From assembly GCA_018065685.1 (NCBI GenBank), contig JAGHSU010000044.1:1-11831 (forward strand): 11,831 nt of DNA, written 5' to 3'. Source of the stretch: Candidatus Methanocorpusculum equi. Lineage in GTDB: Archaea; Halobacteriota; Methanomicrobia; Methanomicrobiales; Methanocorpusculaceae. The notes below the pieces were generated by a model, which had not been told where the DNA came from, made no database searches, and was given only the letters and a program-made list of their open reading frames with translations. Positions 5,929-11,831 of this stretch are shown piece after piece (positions within the stretch are counted from its first letter, which is position 1; each line of letters starts with the position of its first letter). The translations under genes were made by a program, and so were the position numbers.

Positions 5929-6333
5929 ATGAAAGATACACTTCTGACGGACCGTCAGATGGAAGTGCTGCGCATGAGAAAACAGGGGCTGACCCAGCAG
6001 GCGATTGCAGAAAGACTCGGGACCTCAAAGGCAAATATCTGCATCATCGAAAAATCCGCACACGAAAATATCCGCCGGGCGAAAGAGACGCTGGAGTTTG
6101 TCCGCACTCTTGATGCCTCGCTTCTGTGCACCCTGCAGAAAGGAAGTGATCTGATGGATGCATCCAAACGGATTTATGCGGAGGCTGCACCGTCTCATAT
6201 CAAAATCAGATATGACTCACTGACGCTCATCAACCGCATCATATCCCAGGTTCCTGAAAAGGTCAAAGGACGTCAGATTCTTGATGACATCCCTGCATAT
6301 CTGAACGAAGACGGGGAAATTTACTTCGGATAA
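5929..6333 (+). CDS. tfx: Tfx-family DNA-binding transcriptional regulator
   Basis: A 134-residue protein. Residues 5-35 (LLTDRQMEVLRMRKQGLTQQ onward) carry a sigma-70 region 4/LuxR-like helix-turn-helix, followed by LGTSKANICIIEKSAHENI, where the recognition helix lies, and RAKETLEFVRTLDA, a conserved stretch of Tfx proteins. The C-terminal half (about 60-134) is the small Tfx domain. The founding Tfx of Methanothermobacter binds DNA near the promoter of the molybdenum formylmethanofuran dehydrogenase operon, so control of C1-pathway genes is the family precedent. Here it is divergent from mtd, another C1-pathway gene, which suggests but does not show local control. ATG 5929 is chosen because it gives the family N-terminus; ATG 5925 is in another frame. 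There is no SD. Confidence 0.9.
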   Translation: MKDTLLTDRQMEVLRMRKQGLTQQAIAERLGTSKANICIIEKSAHENIRRAKETLEFVRTLDASLLCTLQKGSDLMDASKRIYAEAAPSHIKIRYDSLTLINRIISQVPEKVKGRQILDDIPAYLNEDGEIYFG

Positions 6334-6370
6334 CTGCCGGTTTTAGCCTTGGGTGTCTCATGATGAGGGA

Positions 6371-6389
6371 ATAATTTATATATGTATAA
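6371..6389 (+). promoter_or_regulatory. Strong TATA box ahead of the structured region and ribosomal operon
   Basis: TTTATATA (6375-6382) inside a longer AT run is the best match to the archaeal TATA consensus in the window; GGGAATAA before it provides purines for a BRE. Initiation is predicted near 6403-6407, just before the first hairpin arm GCCTT (6406-6410). I see no equally good box between here and the L3 ATG. Confidence 0.65.
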
Positions 6390-6446
6390 TTACAAATATG
6401 TCTGTGCCTTTTAACGAAGGCTGATATCAGCAACTCTGTTGGTATT

Positions 6447-6458
6447 ATGTGGATATCC
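6447..6458 (+). repeat. First copy of the 12-base repeat ATGTGGATATCC
   Basis: Identical to 6707-6718, 260 bases downstream. It contains the palindrome GGATATCC, so the copies could pair with each other, and it also competes with the GATATC at 6423-6428. Confidence 0.5.
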
Positions 6459-6542
6459 AGTAGGAAGCAGTTTAAATAACTGCGATGTGATACACCGGGA
6501 TGAAACTCATCAGCGGTGTTAGACCTCAATAGGTCTGATGAA

Positions 6543-6598
6543 ACGCGCAGGGCGAACGTCAATGATGTGCCCGTTTCTGCACAGAACAGAAAGCGCGT
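6543..6598 (+). other. Predicted three-way junction inside the structured region
   Basis: Closing helix ACGCGC (6543-6548) with GCGCGT (6593-6598), 6 perfect pairs. Inside are GGGC-ACGTC-AAT-GATGT-GCCC (6550-6572, a GA bulge and one G-U pair) and TTTCTG/CAGAAA (6574-6579 and 6587-6592, 6 perfect pairs). Only a few bases separate the helices, so almost the whole 56 bases are paired or in loops. This is the most compact folded unit of the region. Confidence 0.5.
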
Positions 6599-6706
6599 CC
6601 ATGTCAGGTTCTCTTCAGTGAGACTTGGAAATTACCGCTTGAACACACAAGCGTACCGCGGCACAATGCCGGGTGATGGGAATAAACGATAAGACGTTAT
6701 CGTTTC

Positions 6707-6718
6707 ATGTGGATATCC
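6707..6718 (+). repeat. Second copy of the 12-base repeat ATGTGGATATCC
   Basis: Identical to 6447-6458. It follows directly after the 9-bp hairpin AAACGATAA/TTATCGTTT and can alternatively form a small ATGT/ACAT or ATCC/GGAT stem with 6721-6729. Confidence 0.5.
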
Positions 6719-6938
6719 GAACATTGGATTCAAAGCACAACCCGTCTTTTCAGTCCGCCTGTAACACAGGAGACCAAGACAACAGTGTCCCGCCGGTCGA
6801 TTCCCCCGAATGCTCAAACAACACGAGAGGAAGCCTGCGGTGAAAGATAGGATGTCATTTTGAATGCGCCATGCCGGCGTATCCGGCAAAGGCGGTGAGC
6901 GCACCTTTGCGGTGTGCGATGACAACCAGCAGAATATC

Positions 6939-6971
6939 TGTCAAATCAGTTTGGAAAAACAGGATTTGACA
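6939..6971 (+). promoter_or_regulatory. 9-bp hairpin just upstream of the L3 start
   Basis: TGTCAAATC (6939-6947) and GATTTGACA (6963-6971) are perfectly complementary around a 15-base loop. The hairpin ends 19 bases before ATG 6991, with only the weak SD AAGGA (6976-6980) between. Its position suits control of L3 translation by a ribosomal protein, but no binding protein can be named from sequence. Confidence 0.5.
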
Positions 6972-6990
6972 CATCAAGGATTGATAAAAA

Positions 6991-7992
6991 ATGAGAACAG
7001 TGAGACCCAGAGCAGGTTCACTCGCATACTATCCGCGCAAGCGCGCGAAGGACATCGTACCAAAGTACCAGTCCTGGCCCGCATACGAAGGACAGCCAAT
7101 GCTTCAGGGTTTTGCCGGCTACAAGGCAGGTATGACCCACGTGATCATGATTGATGATCACAAAAAGAGTCCGACCGAGGGTAAGGAAGTTATGGTGCAG
7201 GTCACCGTAATCGAAATCCCGCCGATGACTGTTGCTGCAATCCGTGTCTATGTAAAAGACACCTACGGAAAGCACCCGTTAACAGAAGTCTGGGCAGAAA
7301 ACACCGAAGCCCTTTCGGGAAGAATCACTAAAGCAAAAACCAACGGCGCTGCAAAAGCAACCGAAAAGATAAACGCAGCAATTGCAGATGTCGTTGAAGT
7401 AATGGTCTTAATGTACACCAAGCCGACTGCAGTCACCGGTGTCCCGAAGAAGATTCCGGACTTAATGGAGATTCGCGTCGCAGGCGGCAGCATGCAGGAC
7501 CGCTTCTCTTACGCTCTTTCCATTCTCGGAACAGAGATTGACATGAAGTCCCTCTTTGCAGAAGGTCAGTTTGCAGACATCTCCGGCATCACCAAAGGAA
7601 AAGGATTCCAGGGTGCAGTCAAGAGATTCGGAATTACCCTTCGTAAGAGAAAACACTCAAGAGCGAAGAAGACCAGACACATTGGAACTCTCGGTCCGTG
7701 GCACCCTCACCATGTCAGATGGCAGGTCCCGATGCCCGGTCAGATGGGATTCCAGCAGAGAACCGAACTCAACAAGCGCATCATTAAAATCGGCGACAAC
7801 CCGACTGACATCAACCCGGCTGGAGGCTTCCTCCACTATGGTCTTGTCAGAAACAACTATGTCTTAATCAAAGGCAGCATTCCGGGACCCGCAAAGCGCC
7901 TTGTAAGAATCCGCTCCGCAACCCGTATGGGAGAACAGAAAGTCCAGACACCGGTCGTTGAATTCGTCAGCGTCCAGAGCAAACAGGGGTAA
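6991..7992 (+). CDS. rpl3: Large ribosomal subunit protein uL3 (L3P)
   Basis: A 333-residue archaeal/eukaryotic-type L3 that binds 23S rRNA near the peptidyl transferase centre and is needed early in 50S assembly. The N-terminus ([20 protein letters not shown], residues 7-26) and [12 protein letters not shown] are typical. The central loop [13 protein letters not shown] leading to [16 protein letters not shown] and [16 protein letters not shown] is the conserved extension that reaches the catalytic centre. Length is normal for archaea, much longer than bacterial L3. ATG 6991 gives the family start; its SD AAGGA (6976-6980) is weak and distant, unlike the strong SDs of the following genes. This is the first gene of the operon and follows the structured leader. 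Confidence 0.97.
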   Translation: MRTVRPRAGSLAYYPRKRAKDIVPKYQSWPAYEGQPMLQGFAGYKAGMTHVIMIDDHKKSPTEGKEVMVQVTVIEIPPMTVAAIRVYVKDTYGKHPLTEVWAENTEALSGRITKAKTNGAAKATEKINAAIADVVEVMVLMYTKPTAVTGVPKKIPDLMEIRVAGGSMQDRFSYALSILGTEIDMKSLFAEGQFADISGITKGKGFQGAVKRFGITLRKRKHSRAKKTRHIGTLGPWHPHHVRWQVPMPGQMGFQQRTELNKRIIKIGDNPTDINPAGGFLHYGLVRNNYVLIKGSIPGPAKRLVRIRSATRMGEQKVQTPVVEFVSVQSKQG

Positions 7993-8742
7993 ATGAGCAT
8001 GAAAGCAAATGTAAAAGCAGTAAACGGCTCAGTTCTCCGTGAAATCGAGCTCCCGGCAGTCTTTGATGAAGAGTACCGTCCGGACCTTATCAAGAGAGCT
8101 GTCCTCGCATACCAGAGTGAAAACTATCAGCCGTACGGAGCAAACCCGTACTCCGGAATGAGAACTTCCGCAGAAGGCTGGGGTTCAAAGCGCGGAGAGT
8201 CCAAGATTCCGCGTATTAAGAACGGAAGCCGCGGCGCAAGAGTTCCGCAGACCAAAGGCGGTCACCCGGCACATGCACCGAAGGCCTTAAAGATTCTTGT
8301 TGAAAAGATCAACAAGAAGGAAAAGGCAAAGGCAATCCGCTCCGCAATCGCAGCAACCGTTAACACCGAACTTGTCGCAGCACGCGGACACAAATTCGAG
8401 GGAGACGCAGCAATCGTCGTTGAAGATGCCTTTGAGGCAATCGCAAAGACCGCTGAAGTCAGAAAGGCCCTTATCGCCCTCGGTGTCGGTGCAGACCTTG
8501 AACGTGCAAAACTTTCAAAGAAGATTCGTGCAGGCCGCGGAAAAACCCGTGGACGCCGGTACAAGCAGGCAGTCTCTGTCCTCGTTGTAACCGCGGGCAA
8601 ATTCAATGCCGCAAACAATATTGCAGGTGTTGACTCTGTTCAGGTAACCGAGCTCAATGCAAACGTACTTGCACCCGGATGCGCCGCAGGCAGACTTACC
8701 GTCTGGACTGAAGCAGCTGTAAAGAAACTCGGGGAGGCATAA
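7993..8742 (+). CDS. rpl4: Large ribosomal subunit protein uL4 (L4P)
   Basis: An archaeal L4 of 249 residues from ATG 7993, or 247 from ATG 7999. L4 lines the peptide exit tunnel and binds 23S rRNA domain I. Marks are IELPAVFDEEYRPDLIKRAV near the N-terminus, RIKNGSRGARVPQ and AIRSAIAAT in the middle, and RAGRGKTRGRRYK in the C-terminal third. ATG 7993 directly abuts the L3 stop (TAAATG). The upstream AGGGG (7985-7989) is 3 bases from it but 9 bases from ATG 7999, and most homologues begin MKA, so 7999 may be the true start. Bacterial L4 autoregulates the S10 operon through its leader; whether the leader here plays such a part is unknown. Confidence 0.96.
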   Translation: MSMKANVKAVNGSVLREIELPAVFDEEYRPDLIKRAVLAYQSENYQPYGANPYSGMRTSAEGWGSKRGESKIPRIKNGSRGARVPQTKGGHPAHAPKALKILVEKINKKEKAKAIRSAIAATVNTELVAARGHKFEGDAAIVVEDAFEAIAKTAEVRKALIALGVGADLERAKLSKKIRAGRGKTRGRRYKQAVSVLVVTAGKFNAANNIAGVDSVQVTELNANVLAPGCAAGRLTVWTEAAVKKLGEA

Positions 8743-8745
8743 GCT

Positions 8746-8994
8746 ATGACACTCGCACACCCGATTGTTACAGAAAAAGCAATGTTCATCTTAGAGAATG
8801 TCAACCAGCTCTCTTTCCTCGTTGAAAAGGAAGCAAGAAAGGAAGACATCAAGGCAGCAGTCGAGAAAACCTTCGGGAAGAAGATTGCAGCAATCAACAC
8901 TATGATGACCACGAAAGGAACGAAGAAGGCAATTATTACCTTCGAGGAAAAGAACGCCGCTGAAGAGATTCTCTCTCAGTTAGGAATTGTGTAA
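8746..8994 (+). CDS. rpl23: Large ribosomal subunit protein uL23 (L23P)
   Basis: An 82-residue L23, located at the exit of the peptide tunnel where it docks the signal recognition particle and chaperones. The segment HPIVTEKAMFILENVNQLSF is the conserved N-terminal block. Residues from about 28 (VEKEARKEDIKAAVEKTFGK) match the core and KKAIITFEEKNAAEEILSQLGIV closes it, the usual short archaeal length without a bacterial extended loop. A strong SD, GGGGAGG (8731-8737), lies inside the end of L4, 8 bases from the ATG. The gap to L4 is three bases. Confidence 0.96.
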   Translation: MTLAHPIVTEKAMFILENVNQLSFLVEKEARKEDIKAAVEKTFGKKIAAINTMMTTKGTKKAIITFEEKNAAEEILSQLGIV

Positions 8995-9003
8995 GGTGAG
9001 ATA

Positions 9004-9714
9004 ATGGGACACAGAATCAGTACACAGGCACGCGGAAAAGGCGGACCGACATATCGTGCACCGTCACACCAGTACAAAGCTGAACTGAAACACTTCGGAA
9101 CAGCTACCCAGACTGTCAGTGCAACCGTTGTTGACATCGAACACGACCCGGCACGCCACACCCCGATTGCAGTAATCTATATCGACGGCAGAAAAGAGTA
9201 CGCTCTTGTCACCGAAGGTGTCGGAATCGGCCAGACTTTATCCTGGGGACCCGAAGCAGCTCTTGCAAACGGAAACACCCTGCGCTTAGCAGATATCCCG
9301 ACCGGAGTTGCTGTCTGCAACATTGAAGGTCAGCCCGGAGACGGCGGAAAGTTCGTCCGTGCAAGCGGCGTTCAGGCAGTTGTCATCGGAAAAGACAATG
9401 GCAAGGTAGGCATTAAGATGCCGTCCGGAAAGCCGAAATGGTTCAACGAGAACTGTCTTGCAACCGTCGGACTTGTCGCAGGCGGAGGCCGCGGCGAAAA
9501 GCCGATCTTAAAGGCAGGTAAGCAGTACCACAAGATGAAGACCTCGGCAACCCGCTGGCCCAGAACACGCGGTGTTGCAATGAACGTTATCGACCACCCG
9601 TTCGGTGGCGGAGGACATCAGCACCCGGGTAAGCCGAAGACAGTTGCCCGCGGAACACCGGCCGGTAAGAAAGTCGGACATGTCGCAGCACGCAGAACAG
9701 GATGCCGGAGGTGA
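9004..9714 (+). CDS. rpl2: Large ribosomal subunit protein uL2 (L2P)
   Basis: A 236-residue L2, one of the most conserved ribosomal proteins, needed for subunit association and peptidyl transfer. The N-terminus MGHRISTQARGKGGPTYRAP is archaeal. The OB-like and SH3-like domains occupy most of the protein, and the C-terminal signature DHPFGGGGHQHPGKPKTVAR carries the His that corresponds to the functionally important His of bacterial L2. It ends in AARRTGCRR. The SD AGGTGA (8994-8999) overlaps the last base of the L23 stop. The TGA stop itself lies within the SD of S19. Confidence 0.97.
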   Translation: MGHRISTQARGKGGPTYRAPSHQYKAELKHFGTATQTVSATVVDIEHDPARHTPIAVIYIDGRKEYALVTEGVGIGQTLSWGPEAALANGNTLRLADIPTGVAVCNIEGQPGDGGKFVRASGVQAVVIGKDNGKVGIKMPSGKPKWFNENCLATVGLVAGGGRGEKPILKAGKQYHKMKTSATRWPRTRGVAMNVIDHPFGGGGHQHPGKPKTVARGTPAGKKVGHVAARRTGCRR

Positions 9715-9720
9715 AAATAG

Positions 9721-10131
9721 ATGGCAAAGAAAACTACTAAGAGAATGCCGAAACGGCGAGAGGAGTACACCTATCACGGTCACAATCTTGCATCCCTTCA
9801 GGCAATGTCCATGGAAGAGCTTCTTCCGATTATGCCCTCAGGTGCCCGCAGGAAGGTCCTTCGCGGATTCACCCGCGGTGAAGAGGACGTTCGCGCAAAG
9901 ATTGCCGCAGGTGATGGTGTAAGAACTCATCTTCGTTCAATGATTATCCTTCCGGAAATGGTCGGCAAAAAGGTCGCCATCTACTCCGGTAAAGAGTTCG
10001 TTGAGGTTGAGATTCCGGTTGAGGGAGTTTTCCACTACTTTGGAGAATTCGCATTAACCCGCAAGAAAGTTACGCACGGAAGCGCCGGTGTCGGTGCAAC
10101 CCGGTCGAGTAAATATGTTCCGCTGAAGTGA
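9721..10131 (+). CDS. rps19: Small ribosomal subunit protein uS19 (S19P)
   Basis: A 136-residue archaeal S19 in the head of the 30S subunit, near the A-site tRNA and the intersubunit bridge to the 50S. The family block EMVGKKVAIYSGKEFVEVEI is followed by FGEFALTRKKVTHG and the basic C-terminus SSKYVPLK. The archaeal N-terminal extension (about 55 residues, including FTRGEEDV) is present. The SD GGAGGTGA (9707-9714) is a complete match to the anti-SD and contains the L2 stop, suggesting translational coupling. Confidence 0.97.
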   Translation: MAKKTTKRMPKRREEYTYHGHNLASLQAMSMEELLPIMPSGARRKVLRGFTRGEEDVRAKIAAGDGVRTHLRSMIILPEMVGKKVAIYSGKEFVEVEIPVEGVFHYFGEFALTRKKVTHGSAGVGATRSSKYVPLK

Positions 10132-10136
10132 TTACC

Positions 10137-10610
10137 ATGGCAAGAACAGGTTACAGTAATAATATGGCCGGTGACAACATCGCCCGCGCGAAAGGAAACG
10201 AGCTTACCTGCTCTCCGAAGCATGCAATCGAGATTGCACACCTTATCCGCAACATGATGGCAGATGATGCAGTCGCATACCTCGAGCAGGTCGTCGCATT
10301 AAAGCGTGCGGTTCCGTTCCGCCACTTTGCAAGAAACGTTGCCCACCAGAAGAGTCTGAATAGAAAAACCTTCGGAACTGCAGCCGGAAGATATCCGGTT
10401 AAGGCCGCAGGAGAGTACATCCGCTTAATCCGCTCGGCACAGAAGAATGCAGAGTATGCAGGTCTTGCACCGGAAAAGATGGTCATTGTCCACGCCGCTG
10501 CAAACAAGGGACGCTGCATGAAAGCAATCTTCCCGAGAGCAATGGGCAGAGCAACGCCCAAGCACAGAGACACCGTAAACGTCGAACTCATTCTTCGCGA
10601 GGTGGAGTAA
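10137..10610 (+). CDS. rpl22: Large ribosomal subunit protein uL22 (L22P)
   Basis: A 157-residue archaeal L22 with a hairpin reaching into the peptide exit tunnel. MARTGYSNNMAGDNIARAKG is the standard archaeal N-terminus and fixes the start at ATG 10137; an upstream GTG at 10128 overlaps the S19 stop and would add three unconserved residues. Further marks are SPKHAIEIAHLIRNM, AAGRYPVKAAGEYIRLI, KNAEYAGL, and FPRAMGRATPKHRDTVNVEL at the C-terminus. The SD-like AAGTGA (10126-10131) lies across the end of S19. Confidence 0.96.
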   Translation: MARTGYSNNMAGDNIARAKGNELTCSPKHAIEIAHLIRNMMADDAVAYLEQVVALKRAVPFRHFARNVAHQKSLNRKTFGTAAGRYPVKAAGEYIRLIRSAQKNAEYAGLAPEKMVIVHAAANKGRCMKAIFPRAMGRATPKHRDTVNVELILREVE

Positions 10611-10611
10611 G

Positions 10612-11277
10612 ATGACTATCGAAAAGAAATTTGTTGCAGAAGGAGTCAGAAAAATCCGCGTCCAGCAGTACCTTGGTAAAGAACTCAAGCGTGCAGGATA
10701 CGGAGGAATGGACATCGTCAGAACCCCTGTCGGAACCCAGGTTACTGTCTTTGCGGAAAAGCCGGGTATCGTTATCGGTAAGGGCGGAAAGCTTGTCCGT
10801 CAGATAACCACTGACCTTACAAACGTCTACGGTATCTCTTCTCCGCAGGTTGAAGTCCAGCAGGTACCAAACCCGAGCTTAAATGCAAAGATTATGGCAG
10901 AGCGCCTTGCAAATGCACTTGAGCGCGGCTGGTACTTCAGAAAGGCAGGAACTTCTGTTATCCGCCGTGTAATGGATGCAGGAGCACTCGGATGTGAAGT
11001 TATCATCGCAGGCAAACTCACCGGAGCACGTGCACGTGTTCAGAAGTTTGTTGAAGGATACATCAAGCACTCCGGAGAACCCGCTGAGTCTGTTGTACAG
11101 ACCGGATATGCAACCGCAGTCAAGAAACTCGGTATCATTGGTGTTCAGGTAAAGATTGTCCCGCCGGGAGCAGTTCTTCCGGATCACTTTGAAGTCCGTG
11201 CTGACGCAAACCCGGCTCCGGCCGAGCAGGACGTCCTCGAGGACTTTGGAGCAAAGACCAAAGCGGAGGCAAAGTAA
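10612..11277 (+). CDS. rps3: Small ribosomal subunit protein uS3 (S3P)
   Basis: A 221-residue archaeal S3, at the mRNA entry side of the 30S subunit. The start MTIEKKFVAEGVRKIRV and RAGYGGMDIVRTPVGT are family-typical. A type-II KH domain is marked by GIVIGKGGKLVRQIT (GKGG at 56-59), and the C-terminal domain contains KLTGARARVQKFVEGYIKHS. The last 25 residues are a low-complexity Ala/Pro/Glu/Lys tail, common in this family. The SD GAGGTGGAG (10599-10607) overlaps the end of L22, and only one base separates the L22 stop from this ATG. Confidence 0.97.
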   Translation: MTIEKKFVAEGVRKIRVQQYLGKELKRAGYGGMDIVRTPVGTQVTVFAEKPGIVIGKGGKLVRQITTDLTNVYGISSPQVEVQQVPNPSLNAKIMAERLANALERGWYFRKAGTSVIRRVMDAGALGCEVIIAGKLTGARARVQKFVEGYIKHSGEPAESVVQTGYATAVKKLGIIGVQVKIVPPGAVLPDHFEVRADANPAPAEQDVLEDFGAKTKAEAK

Positions 11278-11478
11278 ATGGCAATCTTCAGAGCAAAAGA
11301 AATCGCCCAGTTTTCCGATACTGAACTGGCTGAAAACGAGGAGAAGTTACGCCTCGAGTTAATTCAGAACTACGGAAAAGTCAGCGCCGGCGGTGCGCCG
11401 GAAAACCCCGGAAAGATCCGGGAAGTTCGCAGAACTATCGCACGCATTAAGACAGAACAGGGAAAGCGTCAGGCATAA
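11278..11478 (+). CDS. rpl29: Large ribosomal subunit protein uL29 (L29P)
   Basis: A 66-residue L29, a two-helix protein next to L23 at the tunnel exit. It shows the expected RAKEIAQFSDTELAENEEKL helix, the central Gly-rich turn (SAGGAPENPGKIREVRR) and the RTIARIKTEQ helix. ATG 11278 directly abuts the S3 stop (TAAATG), and the SD GGAGG (11265-11269) is in the S3 coding end, 8 bases upstream, so the two are probably translationally coupled. Confidence 0.95.
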   Translation: MAIFRAKEIAQFSDTELAENEEKLRLELIQNYGKVSAGGAPENPGKIREVRRTIARIKTEQGKRQA

Positions 11479-11484
11479 ATCGTC

Positions 11485-11757
11485 ATGATAACTCCGCAGA
11501 ATATCGTAAGACATGAATTCATCGGTCTTCAGGTATCGGTGGAGACATCACCGAACAAAGCCGAGAAGGGACTTTCAGGCCTCATCACTGATGAGACAAA
11601 AAACACCTTTCTGGTAAAAACCGGAAACGGTGTAAAAACTCTGGAAAAACAGCACAGGTTCTTCCGGGTGGTCCTTCCGGATGGTGTATCGGTGGTAATT
11701 GACGGAAATATCCTGTCGAATTCCCCTTCCCGCCGCGTTAGTATGCGCGTAAGATGA
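11485..11757 (+). CDS. rnp1: Ribonuclease P protein component 1 (Rpp29/Pop4 homologue)
   Basis: A 90-residue Sm-like protein subunit of archaeal RNase P, which binds the specificity domain of the RNase P RNA with Rpp21 and helps 5'-end maturation of tRNA. The pattern RHEFIGLQVSV, KGLSGLITDETKNTFLV, HRFFRVVLPDG and VVIDGNILSNSPSRRV is characteristic of the family. Its place between L29 and S17 is a standard archaeal arrangement and links tRNA processing with ribosome synthesis. No clear SD precedes the ATG, so it may rely on translational coupling with L29, whose stop lies 6 bases upstream. Confidence 0.94.
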   Translation: MITPQNIVRHEFIGLQVSVETSPNKAEKGLSGLITDETKNTFLVKTGNGVKTLEKQHRFFRVVLPDGVSVVIDGNILSNSPSRRVSMRVR

Positions 11758-11765
11758 GGGTTAAA

Positions 11766-11831
11766 ATGGCAAAAAATATCGGCTTAGATGTTGCAGCTCC
11801 TGAAAAAGAGTGCAACGATGTAAATTGTCCG
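11766..11831 (+). CDS. rps17: Small ribosomal subunit protein uS17 (S17P), 5' part, cut by the window end
   Basis: Twenty-two codons are visible: MAKNIGLDVAAPEKECNDVN then CP. The CxDxxCP pattern close to the N-terminus is typical of archaeal S17, which binds 16S rRNA and aids early 30S assembly. The SD TGAGGG (11755-11760) includes the Rnp1 stop. The position after Rnp1 is as expected for archaea. The rest lies outside the window. Confidence 0.88.
   Translation, partial: MAKNIGLDVAAPEKECNDVNCP

Larger units (their letters stand above)
6404..6975 (+). ncRNA. Candidate structured RNA: long leader of the ribosomal operon or separate non-coding RNA
   Basis: About 570 bases without a credible protein gene fold by eye into a chain of hairpins: GCCTT/AAGGC (6406-6421), CTGATATC with GATATCCAG (6421-6428 and 6452-6460), GCAGTT/AACTGC (6467-6483), ACACCG-GATGA/TCATC-CGGTGT (6492-6519), AGACCT/AGGTCT (6521-6536), a three-way junction closed by ACGCGC/GCGCGT (6543-6598), CGCTTG/CAAGCG (6636-6653), CGGCA/TGCCG (6659-6671), AAACGATAA/TTATCGTTT (6684-6705), GTCTT/AAGAC enclosing CCTGT/ACAGG (6744-6780), TGCCGG/CCGGCA (6872-6888) and TGTCAAATC/GATTTGACA (6939-6971). 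The first two overlap by a base and may be alternatives. The TATA box at 6375 fits a start at the 5' end. No SRP RNA or RNase P RNA signature was found. Folding was judged by eye, without energy calculation. Ends are approximate. Confidence 0.5.

Noticed and set aside
6358..6541. Box C/D guide RNA (ATGATGA at 6360, TGATGA at 6536)
   Set aside because: Box C-like motifs occur, but no properly spaced CTGA box D with a terminal stem follows. The TGATGA at 6536 begins in the last base of a hairpin arm.
6632..6925. 97-codon minus-strand ORF and a 96-codon plus-strand ORF (6864-7154) in the leader
   Set aside because: Neither shows a recognisable domain, SD or promoter. Composition is unlike neighbouring genes, and the plus-strand one runs on into L3 in another frame. 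The hairpin content explains the region better.
6404..6975. Structured region as SRP (7S) RNA or RNase P RNA
   Set aside because: I looked for the SRP helix-8 signature (GGAA loop followed by AGCAG opposite CAGG) and the RNase P conserved blocks (GAGGAAAGTCC and a 3' ACAGAA...GGCTTA). The nearest matches, TAGGAAGCAG at 6461 and GAGGAAGCC at 6827, lack the partner strands. The many local hairpins also differ from the long rod of SRP RNA.
10128..10136. GTG start for L22 at 10128
   Set aside because: It overlaps the S19 stop and adds residues not found in the family. ATG 10137 gives the conserved MARTGYS start.
1..11831. CRISPR arrays, insertion sequences, tRNA or rRNA genes
   Set aside because: No regularly spaced repeats, transposase motifs, terminal inverted repeats with target duplications, or tRNA-like cloverleaf consensus were seen on either strand.

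Overview
The window comes from a methanogenic euryarchaeon, most likely a member of Methanomicrobiales. The evidence is an F420-dependent methylene-H4MPT dehydrogenase (Mtd), a Tfx-family regulator, archaeal-type ribosomal proteins with an embedded RNase P p29 gene, archaeal TATA boxes, probable leaderless starts and GGAGGTGA-type Shine-Dalgarno (SD) sites. A Methanocorpusculum-like genus fits the protein sequences from memory, but nothing here proves the genus.

Layout. (1) 29-2041: a nicotinate salvage pair, pncA then pncB. pncA keeps all its catalytic residues but is cut by one in-frame TAA at codon 55. (2) 2091-3267, minus strand: a cyclophilin followed by an alpha/beta hydrolase. (3) 3367-4527: a radical SAM/SPASM enzyme, divergent from the cyclophilin, with both transcripts apparently leaderless. 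(4) 4784-5626, minus strand: mtd, a core methanogenesis gene, full length except for one in-frame TAG at codon 247; the reading frame and the family-typical C-terminus continue beyond it. (5) 5929-6333: a Tfx-type helix-turn-helix regulator, divergent from mtd, with repeated TAACC/GGTTA half-sites in its promoter. (6) 6334-6990: about 650 bases without a protein gene, with a strong TATA box at its left end and then a dense series of perfect or near-perfect hairpins up to the L3 start. (7) 6991-11831: the S10/spc-type ribosomal operon L3-L4-L23-L2-S19-L22-S3-L29-Rnp1-S17 (S17 cut by the window end), tightly packed, with SD sites often overlapping the previous stop codon.

The most interesting points are the structured region ahead of the ribosomal operon (an unusually long mRNA leader or a separate non-coding RNA, not matched to any RNA I know) and the two isolated nonsense codons in otherwise intact metabolic genes, one of them in a central methanogenesis enzyme. 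Those could be sequencing errors, strain mutations or, for TAG, recoding. The sequence alone cannot decide, but TAG looks like an ordinary stop at two other genes here.
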